In this document: positions 43,030 through 52,238 of the stretch, piece after piece
How positions within the stretch are numbered: the stretch's first letter is position 1
How the letters are laid out: every line of letters begins with the position of its first letter
Assembly: GCA_964036045.1 (NCBI GenBank)
Contig: OZ038382.1
Coordinates: 3,060,612-3,124,611 of the forward strand
DNA: 64,000 bases
Direction: 5' to 3'
From: Eutreptiella sp. 'Long Island Sound 2002'
Taxonomy: Eukaryota; Euglenozoa; Euglenophyceae; Eutreptiales; Eutreptiaceae
The notes under the pieces: generated by a model
Databases searched by the model: none
Told to the model about the DNA's origin: nothing
What the model saw: the letters and a program-made list of their open reading frames with translations, nothing else
Program-made: the position numbers and the translations under genes

Positions 43030-43482
43030 TGTAGGTGGTTCAATGGCATTTGGGGTGTGCACAAACTACTCAAGCAGTTTTCCACCCTCTACGGGTCAAA
43101 AATGGAAATTTTTTGCAAAAAAAATTGATATTGTGACCATTTACAATGATGAAATATGCTACGTAAAGCATGCCTTTGACCCTCTTTGTGTGTTTTCCAC
43201 CCTATTTGATGTGTGGGGGGGGGGGGTACCAAGGGGTCTAGGGCACACCTGCTTATGCAATTTTCCGGCCTCGGCAGCCCAAAAATGGAAATTTCCGAAA
43301 CTGATTTTTTTGATACTTTGGCCATCCAAAATGATCAAATATCCTATGTAAAGCATGTTTTGGCCCCTCTTCATGTGTTTTCACCCTATTTGGGTGTGTG
43401 TGGGGGGGGGGGATACCAAGGGGTCTAGGGCACACAACCTGCTTATGCAGTTTTCCGGCCTCGGCAGCTCAAAAATGGAAAT
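43030..43482 (+). repeat. Diverged ~200-bp repeats of the outer Helentron
   Basis: Two units (ending near 43,240 and 43,440) carry CAAAAATGGAAATTTCCG, ATGATCAAATATCCTA and a G-run. A third unit is interrupted by inner element 2 and resumes at 51,869. Confidence 0.8.
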
Positions 43483-43504
43483 CACCTCGCAGAGGTTGTT
43501 AGAT

Positions 43505-43570
43505 CACTAGTTGTGCCTCGTCTCAACTTTTGTTTGCGTCTCCAATGTTTAGGCAGTTTTCCTGTCTTTG
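43505..43570 (+). repeat. Split direct repeat A1
   Basis: It starts CACTAGTTGTGCC and ends CCTGTCTTTG; identical to 49,717-49,782. Confidence 0.95.
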
Positions 43571-43583
43571 TTTTTGTTAACCC

Positions 43584-44216
43584 ATGGACGGAGTTGAGCA
43601 GCCTAATCAGAACCAACAAGAGTCAGCCGAGGAGCGGCTGGCGGCGCAAGCCAAAGAAATTCAAGAACTCAGAGAGCAACTCGCCCAGGTGGCAGTGAAG
43701 GAGGGGCCCCGCCTGCCCCCACTGAGCGTGCCAGAAGTAAACTGAGCCCTCGAGAAGCCCCAGTTGGCACAGTGGATGAGACTCATGCTGTCCAACATCA
43801 AGGCGTACATACGCCTTGGAGCTGGTGAGGTGGGGGAGATCCCCCGACCAAGTGAGTTTGGCGGCCAGGCGACGGAGGCCGCAGTCGACCCAGGAGAGCA
43901 GCTGGCGTGGAGGGTCTGGGACTGCGTGTCCCAGTCCCAGGCGGCGTATGCCCGCAGGTATGCAGGGACGCACGGGAAATCCAGCTCCGAGTCCAACCAG
44001 TACACCACGCTGGAGGAGGCATGGAAGGAGCAAGGGTCGGCGTTCACGTGGCGGAGCGTGAAATTCAGGGAGGTGGGAGGAGTACTGCAATGGCAGACGA
44101 GGCAGGGCGAGTGGATCCCTGTGGACTCGCCGCCGAGCGGAGGGTGCCAAAGGTGCGCGCAGCGGGGCTCCCCCGACGAACGCCACTGGCACTTTAGATG
44201 CCCACACTGGTCCTGA
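43584..44216 (+). pseudogene. Gag-like ORF of the DIRS-type element
   Basis: ATG 43,584 begins an acidic, helical N-terminus (ESAEERLAAQAKEIQELREQ) that looks like a coiled coil. TGA at 43,743 interrupts the frame after 53 codons, but the same frame continues as good coding (QLAQWMRLMLSNIKAYIRLG, then a conserved-looking middle) to a Cys/His cluster (CQRCAQRGSPDERHWHFRCP) and TGA 44,214. The position and zinc-finger end fit a nucleocapsid-like protein. A single base change (for example TGG to TGA) would explain the internal stop. Confidence 0.6.
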
Positions 44217-46070
44217 CAGGACCGGCTGGAGCCCGGACCGGCCGCCCCGGGCTCCGGCGTTGGAGACGCGGCGGCAGAGCTGCGGGCGCTCGCCCGCCGG
44301 TGGGAGACAGCAGCCCGGTCAGACGACCCCTGCTCACCGAAGGAAAGCGCCATGCAGTCCTGGAGACCGAGAACCCGCTCACAGTACGCGTCCCGACTCC
44401 GGGCCTTGGCGTCTTACGCGGGCCGCGCGGGCCCGCCTGATACAGCCGTGGCACTGGCAGGCCTCCTGGCAGAGCGGGCCCAAGCCGGCGCTACAGCGTC
44501 GGCCCTGCGGGGTATTACCTCCGCGGTCCGGGCCGTGGAGGACCTCCAGTGGCTGCCCCCAACAGTCACCACCTTGCACAAAAGGATTGCGGCGGGAGCC
44601 GCATCCTCGGGCTCTCAGCCCTATCTGTCCCCAGCAGGCTTGGTCCAGCTGGTCCAACAGGCCAGAGGCTCCAGACACGGAGCGGTGTTCAGCGCATTGG
44701 CCATCATCAGCTGGGTATGCTACCTGCGGGTGGGCGAAGCAGCTGGCATCAGGGTTACTGACCTGGCTATGCCAGGCTTTGTCCAGTTTTGGAACTCCAA
44801 GACAGGGGAGGAGGGGTATACCACCCGCCCCCTGTACAAGTATGCGGACGGCGTCCGGGCGTGGTTTCATGGCCACATGGTTTCGCTGGGCCGATCCTCA
44901 GACATGCTCGTATGGCAGTCAGGGGAAGCGGGATTGGAGGCAGGCATGGCCGAAACCCTGGCGAGCACCGCACACTCCCGAGCCAGGTGGCACGCCCTGC
45001 GCAGGGGAGGCGCCGCAGCGACTTGGGCCCGTAAACCAGACCTCGCCTACTACAAATAGTGGGGCAGATGGCAGAGCACGGCCGTGGCGATGCAATACGG
45101 CACCAAATGGTCAGACCCGGGAGTCGTTGCCCCTACGGTGCTGCCCGCATGGTCCCGTGACCAGGGGCCTTTGCCGACTCCGGAACGCGTGGGCGTCCTG
45201 GCCCTGTGGGGATCCCCGATGTTCCCCAGTATCGCGAGCGCCCTCAACACCCCGACCAAGCGCAAGCCGAGACTTCCGCGAGGTCAGGAGCTCGAATCCA
45301 CTGCGAGCGGCAAGCTTGGGGGAGGAGGCGACGGAGACCAAACCGCAACCGAGCTGGAGGAATCCCCAGGGGACGGCTCTGCTGAGGTGGGCCCGGGGCC
45401 TGACACAGCTCCTACCCTCCCTCCACTTCCTCCTTTGGCCTCTGCCATTGAGCGCGGCGCCGTGTCTCGGGAAGGTGCGGGTCAGCTGTGCACGGTGGCG
45501 GGGCCTTTGGTTGCCGTGGGGGGGGGGGCGTGCGGGCCGGGGACGGCAGCCGGGCCCATCAATGTCGATTCCGACGTGGACACCGACGACAACAGTGAGG
45601 ATTCCGGAAGCGAGCCCGCTGGCGAATTCGCAGTCGGCAGCGCCAGGGGCTCCCCCGCGCGTCGACAGGCCGGAGTTGCCAGGTTCGTTGGGCGGGAGCG
45701 TAAGCCGTGGTCCTCCAGGGCGGCCGTTGGCCCTGTCAGAGGAGGACCCGCAGCGGGCCCGAAAGCTGGAGTGGTGGGCCGTGTCCACCGCACATACACG
45801 GGGCCGCGTCGCGCTAAGGTGGTCTTGGGTGGTACGCAGGCCGTGCGATCCCGAGCCCCCGCACGCCGTCAAGCTGGGAGACCTCGTTTGGCCCAGCAGA
45901 TCGGAACGCCGCAGCCCAAGCGCATCAAGCTCGGGCAGGGCGGGCATGTCCGGACGCCGGAGGCGCAAGGCCCGGTGGAGGGTGCCTTCGTGGCTGCAGC
46001 TGGGCGTCTCAAGGCCAAGGCTTGGGGGCGGGCGGGCCCAGTGGCGTCGCCCCCCCCCCCCCCTCTGTAA
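44217..46070 (+). pseudogene. Tyrosine recombinase of the DIRS-type element
   Basis: It is in the same frame as the Gag-like ORF and open directly after its stop; the first ATG is at 44,352. The N-terminal core-binding part (SWRPRTRSQYASRLRALASY) leads to the catalytic domain: box I Arg (CYLRVGEAAGIRVTDL, 44,720), the His-x-x-Arg box (RWHALRRGGAAA, 44,985), and the candidate nucleophile Tyr in AVAMQYGTKW (45,096-45,098). TAG 45,057 lies before that Tyr, so a product ending there would be inactive. The frame then continues as a Pro/Gly/Asp-rich disordered tail to TAA 46,068. The enzyme would integrate the circular cDNA. Part of the tail coding (about 45,375-45,540) is duplicated at 49,395-49,555. 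Confidence 0.75.
45375..45540 (+). repeat. Internal segment duplicated in the element's 3' region
   Basis: It is homologous to 49,395-49,555 in direct orientation, ending in a G-run at both sites. It lies inside the recombinase tail coding region here. Confidence 0.8.
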
Positions 46071-46125
46071 GGGTCCCGACAGGGGTGGGAGGGTCCGGGG
46101 AAAGCCCCCCCTCTTCCTGGAGTTC

Positions 46126-48017
46126 ATGCAGGCACTCAGCCCCCATTTTCACTGGATAGCCGAGCGGGAACGTTGTGGCTTGTGGATGGTTGCGAAGAGG
46201 GTGGATTTGTGGTTGAATAGAGTACTCGATACAGCCGAGGATTTCCGCTTGCGAGGGGCTTTACCCGCTCTCCTGGGCGCCTTGCGCAAGCTCCACCCGG
46301 ACGCCTGGGAGGCATGCCTCCATATCAACACCTCCCCCATTCCGCGGTTCATGGGGGGGGTCGAGGATGCCATTTTGGACCGGGGATTGGGGCCGATAGG
46401 CTCCCACCAGATCCCTGACGATCTGTGGGACGCTGTCGTTCCGCCCTTCTACCGCGGAGGGCTCCAGGATTTTGACGTCGAGCGGGAGTGGCAGGACGGG
46501 GATAGGGTGGTCCGAGGGGCAACCAGATGGGTGTCACAGCAGGTCCAGAGGATAGTGCAGGCGTTGAGGGGGGCGGGGGTCTACGAGGAGACGGCTGACC
46601 CCCCCCCCCCACGCGTTACCCCTTCGTCATCCCCAAATCCTCAGAGAAGGTATCCTTGATCTTGAGTTGCGTCAAGATCAACAAGAGTGACGGGGGCAAG
46701 CCCCCCACTTTTAGATTGGATTCCTGGGAGGATTTGGCTAGGTCCTTGTCAGCATTCCCGCCTGATGTGGACCTCTACGGCCTTCACATTGACCTCAAAA
46801 ATGCGTTTTGGAGCTTTTGCTTGCCCCAGGGTGCGCGCCAGGTTTTTCGCTTCCGGCCCGCCCCCGGGGCTCCGCCTGTGGCGCTGTCGCGCCTACCATT
46901 TGGCTGGAAATACAGCCCCTATCTGTGCCAAACGAGTTTGGCTCGCATTCTCCGAGGGGTACTGCCCCCCGAGATACTCCTTGTGCACTACCTTGATGAC
47001 TTTTTGCTCGTCTTCACTGATAGGGAGGTGCTCAGGGAGGCGGGGCGAGTGGCAGTGTGTGCCCTGATCGAGGCTGGATTCCTCATAAGTCCTAAGAGTG
47101 TCCTGGACCCGGTGCCTGTGGCGTCATTCCTGGGGAAGGAGCTCGACTTGCAGGCTAGGCAGATCAGGAGCCATGAACAAGCACTGCTCCAGTTGTGGGC
47201 GGGATGGCTGAGGCTGGCGGTTGGCGCAGGCAACGACCGGCACCTCCAAAGCTTCCTGGGTTTACTGAATTGGCATGTGCGTCCGAGGGGATTGGGTTGC
47301 CCTTTCGCGGCGGGCGCCTACTGCTGGTTGCGCTGGGGTAGGACGGTGGGGGGGGTCAAGCAGCCGGCCCAGGGCTTCCCCCTGAAAATGCTGGGCAGCC
47401 TCGCAACATTGGTGGCGGTGGCGGCCGAGCCCTGGCAGGCACCGGGCGGGGAGGCCTGGAGGCAATTGAGGGCCCTCCGGTTTGGGACTGAGGATAGGCT
47501 TTCGCGATCCTCTCTGTGGTGCGGGGGCGTCGTCATCTGTGTTGATGGAGCGCGCGATGCGGGGTGCTGGAGGGTGGGGGCGCTCGTGCCGGGGGTGGGT
47601 GTGCGTACACATGTGACACCTCCTGCCCGCTTCGCCAGCCAGCAAACCACGGAACTGAGGGGAGTGGCGTGGGCTGTCAGGTTTGCAGTCAGGACAGGAC
47701 ACCGATCTGTTACGGTCTGTAGCGACAGTGAGGCGGCCATTGCTCAGGTCCTCAGACTGCGCGCGACTAGCCACCTGACCCACCACCAAACGGTCCTTCG
47801 GTCGTTGGCTAGGGTCCTGTGGGTATCAGGGATCGTGCTCCGCCTCGTGTGGGTGCCCTCGGCGCTTCAGCCGGGAGACCCTATGTCCAGGGTGACGTCA
47901 GTGTTCGGAGGCTCACAGGCCAGAGCGGAAGTCGAGGCTTGGTGCACGTGGGATGCGTTGCTGGAAAATCTGGGCGAGGCTCGGGTGAGGGGGGTGGTGT
48001 GTCTCCGGAGATGCTAG
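46126..48017 (+). CDS. Reverse transcriptase-RNase H of the DIRS-type element
   Basis: The coding starts in a different frame from the recombinase (MQALSPHFHWIAERERCGLW, from 46,126). It changes frame at an 11-C run (46,601-46,611), and from 46,612 (RYPFVIPKSSEKVSL) is unbroken to TAG 48,015. RT motifs are intact: A (YGLHIDLKNAFW, Asp codon 46,791), B (LPFGWKYSPYLCQ), C (HYLDDFLLV, 46,986). RNase H residues are also present: Asp in VICVDGARDAG, Glu in TTELRGVAWA, Asp in VTVCSDSEAA and Asp in QPGDPMSRV. It is the best preserved gene in the window. The C-run break may be a sequencing error, since everything else is intact. No methyltransferase domain follows, unlike DIRS1-type elements. Confidence 0.85.
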
Positions 48018-48097
48018 CCCCCTCCCCCCCCCCCAGTAGGCCAGCGGCGGCAGTGTATGCGCCCTCCATGTAGCAACCTTTTTTGCTATCCGCACCT

Positions 48098-48607
48098 ATG
48101 ACCAAGCGTCGGGGCTCGCGTGGGGCCCACAAGCGACGTGGTTCCCGTGGAGCCCGCCGAAAGGGTCGCCATGGCGGACAGCGGCACCAGCGTTCCGCAG
48201 ACGCACAGCAGCGCCGGGCGGCGAAGTGGAGCAGCGTGCTCCGCACCCGCCTTCGCGGCAGGTTGGCGCGCCTGCCCATCCGCCGGGTGCTGCTCGGCAA
48301 CGGGGTGCGCCTGTGCCCCCAGTGCCCCCTCCCTGACGACAGGGAGGGGTTTTTGGAACGGGCGGTCCGGGACGTGGCCGCACGCGTGGGAGGCACGCCG
48401 CACCGCCGCACGACCCCCGACGGCCACAGCGTCAAACCCCCAGGGCGGCATGCCTGCTGCCAGGTCTGGGAGGTAAGGCTGCCGGAGGGGGTCGCAGTGG
48501 TCTCCCTAACGGACTGGAACCAGGGACGCAGGGTTGCTGTACCCTATATATGGATCCAAGCCCGGTATGGGCTGGTGTTGCGATTTGCCCGCCTCTTCAA
48601 CCCGTGA
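48098..48607 (+). CDS. Small basic ORF downstream of RNase H, unknown function
   Basis: 169 residues from ATG 48,098 to TGA 48,605, starting 80 bp after the RT-RNase H stop. The N-terminus is highly basic (MTKRRGSRGAHKRRGSRGAR), suggesting nucleic-acid binding or nuclear import. The C-terminal two thirds (LLGNGVRLCPQCPLPDDREG, VWEVRLPEGVAVVSLTDWNQ, VPYIWIQARYGLVLRFARLF) looks folded and has a CPQC pair and a Cys-Cys. I do not recognise the family. Extra ORFs after RNase H are known in some DIRS-order elements, but this one is not assigned. Confidence 0.5.
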   Translation: MTKRRGSRGAHKRRGSRGARRKGRHGGQRHQRSADAQQRRAAKWSSVLRTRLRGRLARLPIRRVLLGNGVRLCPQCPLPDDREGFLERAVRDVAARVGGTPHRRTTPDGHSVKPPGRHACCQVWEVRLPEGVAVVSLTDWNQGRRVAVPYIWIQARYGLVLRFARLFNP

Positions 48608-49675
48608 GGTCTGCCGGGTGTCGTCGTCGTCTGTGCCTGCCCACTGCAGTGGGTGTCCCTGACGGCTTGGCCGCTGGGTGCTGATTTGGTTTTGTATTTT
48701 TGGGCCGCGTCGGTCCGCGTTCCGCTGGAGCTGACGGCCGGGTGCTGGGACTGGCCACCTTTTACTGTCAGTGAGACTCCCCGACAGTCGTGTTTGCCTG
48801 TATCTGCCCTCTGCAGAGGTTGACTCCGACGGCGTGGCCGCTGGGTGCGCCTGTCTTGTTGTCTTTTTGCTTGGTTGGCGGCACGGCCGCTGGGTGCTTT
48901 TTTTATTCACCTTTTTGGGCCAGCCTCACTCCGCATCCGGCTAGGACTGACGGCCGGTTGGTGCGATTTGCCCGCCTCTTTGTCCGCAGGGCACGGCGAC
49001 CGTCGTGATCGCCTGTATCTGCCCGCGTGGTGGCTGTCCGGGGCGGCATGGCCGCTGGAGGAGTCCGCCGGACGTGGCGCTGCTGATTTAAGCTTGGTGC
49101 CCAACACGGCTCCTGCCTTCCCTCCGCCTCGGCCTGGGGTCTACCATTTGCTGGATTGCTACCACGGTGCACGTCCCTCTGGGGCTGGGGTTAGGTAGTG
49201 GACCCTGTGATGGATACCTGGATACGGCGGAGACCTTTTTGGGCCTGCTTCACTCCGCGCCCGGCTGGGGCTGACGGCCGGTTGATGCGATTTACCCGCC
49301 TTATTTGTTTGTGGGACACGGCGACCGTCGTGACCACCTGTGTCTGTCCACTGTGGTGACTGTCCATGGCGGCGTGGCCGCTGGAGGAGTCCGCCGGGGG
49401 TGGCGCTGCTGATGTGGGCCCGGTGCCCGACACGATTCCCGCCCTCCCTCCGCTTCGGCCTCTGGCCTCTGCCATTGAGCGCGGCGCCGTGTCTCGGGAA
49501 GATGCGGGTCAGCAGTGCACGGTGGCGGGTCCCCTGGTTGTCGTGGGGGGGGGGGGGGGTTTGCTTCTGTTGCTTTGCCTTTTGCTTGATTACTACCTCA
49601 GTTCACATTCCTCTGGAGCTGGGATCCGGATGTGGGACCTGTGGTGTGGGAACTGGGTACAGCGGAGAATGAATA
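48608..49675 (+). repeat. 3' non-coding region with a ~315-bp direct duplication
   Basis: Blocks at 48,905-49,135 and 49,220-49,450 share CCTTTTTGGGCC, GACGGCCGGTTG, CACGGCGACCGTCGTGA and GGCCGCTGGAGGAGTCCGCC. From about 49,395 to 49,555 the sequence copies coding DNA of the recombinase tail (45,375-45,540), including CTCTGCCATTGAGCGCGGCG. No gene is seen. Confidence 0.8.
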
Positions 49676-49718
49676 CCCAAGTCCTGTGCAGTTTTCTTGT
49701 GCTCTGCTTGTGCAAACA
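49676..49718 (+). repeat. Split direct repeat B1
   Basis: It starts CCCAAGTCCTGTG and ends GTGCAAACA; identical to 50,021-50,063. It runs straight into A2, sharing CA, as expected for a circular integration intermediate. Confidence 0.95.
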
Positions 49719-49782
49719 CTAGTTGTGCCTCGTCTCAACTTTTGTTTGCGTCTCCAATGTTTAGGCAGTTTTCCTGTCTTTG
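49717..49782 (+). repeat. Split direct repeat A2
   Basis: Identical to A1 at 43,505-43,570. Confidence 0.95.
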
Positions 49783-50020
49783 CCCGCCCACCCACCCACT
49801 GACCGGCTGACCCCCTGAGAGCACCTGCCCTTTCCTTTCCCTTTTGAAACCGATTCCCTCGGGTAGAGTGGGGGATCTAACCGTGCTGCAGCGTGTGGAC
49901 CAGGGTATAGGGTCAGGGTCCGTTTCAGAGTGGGGTCCCGCATCCAGCGGAGTGGTCCGCAGCGCACCCGTCCATACAACCGCCGGTATTCCGGCCTTGG
50001 TGATACTTCAGTACTGCCAT

Positions 50021-50063
50021 CCCAAGTCCTGTGCAGTTTTCTTGTGCTCTGCTTGTGCAAACA
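50021..50063 (+). repeat. Split direct repeat B2 (right terminus)
   Basis: Identical to B1. The host Helentron resumes at once with AAGCCAAGCAGGCG. The 238 bp between A2 and B2 (49,783-50,020) hold no gene. Confidence 0.95.
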
Positions 50064-50690
50064 AAGCCAAGCAGGCGTATATAGGGGAAAACGCCACATA
50101 CCCCCCCATTTTGGCCTTTTTGGGCCTATTCGCGTACCCTACCCCAAGGGGTTGAATTGTTAGTTTAACCCCTTGCAAAATCATTATTTTGTCCAATAAA
50201 TGCATCCCCCAATGAGGTTTTTGGTCCGGACCCCCCCAGACCCCCCCCACTTGAAACCCACTTTTTTGAGGTTTTGAGGGAGGTGGGGGGGGGGGGGGGT
50301 GGGGGGTGGTCAAAAATGTCGAAAAAATGACCCCCCCCTTTTTGGGTCGAAAATCATGAATATTTTGGGTTTTCTTTTATTTTGAGCCGAAAAAGTGTTT
50401 CCGGGTCCCGACTCCATGGGGTTTGTATGGGGTGGAGTGGGACGAGCGCTCATGCAGTTTATGCACTTTCCAGCCATTTTTGGTATGTTGGCGATTTTGG
50501 CGACCTCGGTGACCCCGTGGTACCCACTTTGAGGGGTGTGAGTGGGGATATTGTGACAGTATATGCCTACTAGGATATGGAAGGTAATTTTTTTGCAGTC
50601 TCTAGCCCTGCTGAGGGCCGGTCCATGCCGGTGCCAAAGATGCGAAATGACTATTTCCACCAATAATGGCCTAGTGAATGGGCCGGTACA

Positions 50691-51830
50691 CAACCTGCTT
50701 ATGCAACTTTTCACCCAAGGCAGCTCAAAAATCGAAGTTTTCGAACTTTGTTATTATGATATTGTGATCACCTAAAATGATCATCCAAGGTATGTAAAGC
50801 ATGTTTTAGGCCGTATTTACATGTTTTTCACCCTATTTGGGTATTGGGCCGGGGGGGGGGGGGGGGGTCTCCCAAGGGATTGGTACCCAACCTACTTATG
50901 CAGTTTTTTACCCTGTAGAGCTCAAAAATCGAAGTTTTTGAGACTTATTTTTTTGATATTGTCACCACTTAAAATGACCATGCAAGGTATGTAAAGCATC
51001 TTTTAGGCCGTATTTACATGTTTTTCACCCTATTTGGGTATTGGGCCGGGGGGGGGGGTCTCCCAAGGGATTGGTACACAACCTGCTAATGCACTTCTTT
51101 ACCCCGGGCAGCTCAAAAATCGAAGTTTTCGCAACTTGTTTTTTTGATGTTGTGACCACCTAAAATAACCATCCAAGGTATGTAAAGCATGTTTTAGGAC
51201 GTATTTACATGTTTTTCACCCTATTTGGGTATTGGGTGGGGGGGGGGGGGTGTCTCCCAAGGGATTGGTACACAACCTGCTTCTGCAGTTTTTCACTCTG
51301 GACAGCTCAAAAATCGAAGTTTTCAAAACTTTTTTTTTGGATATTGTCATCACCTAAAATGACCATCCAAGCTATGTAAATCATGTTTTAGGCTGTATTT
51401 ACGTGTTTTTCACCCTATTAGGGTATTAGGTCCGGGGGGGGGGGGGTCTCCCAAGGGATGGGTACACAACCTGCTGATGCAATTTTTCACCGTGGCCAGC
51501 TCAAAAATCGAAGTTTTCGAAACTTATTTTTTTTGATATCGTGATCACCTAAAATGACCATCCAAGATATGGAAACCATGTTTTAGCCCGTATTTTCCTG
51601 TTTTTCTACCTATTTGGGTATTGGGCGGGGCGGGGGGGGGGGTCAAACGGGATTGGTACACAACCTGCTTATGCAGCTTTTCACCTTGGGCAGCTCAAAA
51701 ATCGAAGTTTCCAAAACTTATGTTTTTGATATTGTGATCACCTAAAATGACCATCCAAGCTATGTAAAGCATATTTTAGCTTGTATTTATATAGTTTTTA
51801 CCCTATTTAGGGTGTGTGTTGCTTGGGGTA
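50691..51830 (+). repeat. Internal ~190-bp tandem repeats of inner Helentron 2, about six units
   Basis: Each unit has CACAACCTGCTTATGCA, AAAAATCGAAGTTTTCG, CACCTAAAATGACCATCC and GTATTTACATGTTTTTC, then a G-run of 9-15. Internal tandem repeats are usual in non-autonomous Helentrons. Confidence 0.9.
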
Positions 51831-52238
51831 GATTCTCTGCGAGGTGGACTTGCCGAAGGCAATAGAATTTCCGAAACTGATTTTTTGGAACTTTGACCAT
51901 CCAAAATGATCAAATATCCTAAGTAAAGCATGTTTTGGCCCCTCTTCATGTGTTTTTCACCCTATTTGGGTGTGGGGTGGGGGGGTGCTCTCAAGGGGGC
52001 TGGGGCACACAACCTGCTTATGTTCTTTCCTGCCCCGGCTGCCCAACAATGGAAATCACCCCGCCTGCATTACCATTCGGCCACTGCCAATTCTGTGACC
52101 AATTGTCCTCCCCACTGCTTGGACCCGTGTCTGCCACTGACAAAAAACCCAAAGTGTGTGTTTCTGTCTGACTGACTGCTGGCCTGTCTAACTGACTGAC
52201 AGCCTCTCTTCGAGGTGCACTGCCGAAGGCAATAGAAT

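Larger units (their letters stand above)
43505..50063 (+). mobile_element. DIRS/PAT-type tyrosine-recombinase retrotransposon with split direct repeats
   Basis: The ends follow the A1 - genes - B1A2 - B2 plan: A1 43,505-43,570 equals A2 49,717-49,782 (66 bp), and B1 49,676-49,718 equals B2 50,021-50,063 (43 bp). This is the layout of PAT/Ngaro-type elements, which integrate as circles with a tyrosine recombinase and make no target duplication. The left flank ends TTGTTAGAT and the right begins AAGCC; the empty site is present at 31,147-31,165 in inner Helentron 1 (TTGTTAGATCAAAGCC). A CA is shared at both ends and at the B1/A2 join. Genes: Gag-like, tyrosine recombinase, RT plus RNase H, and a small basic ORF. 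Several in-frame stops indicate decay. Confidence 0.9.
43483..51868 (+). mobile_element. Inner Helentron-like element 2
   Basis: The ends are the same as in inner element 1: CACCTCGCAGAG (43,483-43,494), CTCTGCGAGGTG (51,835-51,846), hairpin TTGCC-GAA-GGCAA (51,850-51,862), TAGAAT. The left flank ends ATGGAAAT and the right flank begins TTCCGAAAC; the empty sister unit near 43,284-43,300 reads ATGGAAATTTCCGAAAC, again T^T. Removing the DIRS-type insertion leaves about 1.83 kb with roughly six ~190-bp internal repeats. Its first ~800 bp are nearly identical to inner element 1, so both are recent. Confidence 0.8.
30531..52238 (+). mobile_element. Outer Helentron-like element (oldest layer of the nest)
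   Basis: The left end is CACCTCGAAGAGAG (30,531-30,544). The right end has its exact inverted partner CTCTCTTCGAGGTG (52,204-52,217), a TGCC-GAA-GGCA hairpin and TAGAAT. The inverted repeats are asymmetric: terminal on the left, about 21 bp inside on the right, as in Helentrons/Helitron2. Flanks GGAAAT and TTTTAACC fit insertion between two T without duplication. Without the inner insertions it is about 1.64 kb, has no helicase gene and consists partly of ~200-bp internal repeats, so it is non-autonomous (HINE-like). Two relatives sit inside it at 31,133 and 43,483. Confidence 0.7.

Noticed and set aside
44260-46125. 799-codon frame overlapping the recombinase
   Set aside because: Up to about 46,100 it is the shadow of the recombinase frame in GC-rich DNA. 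Only its end, from about 46,126, is real (start of the RT gene).
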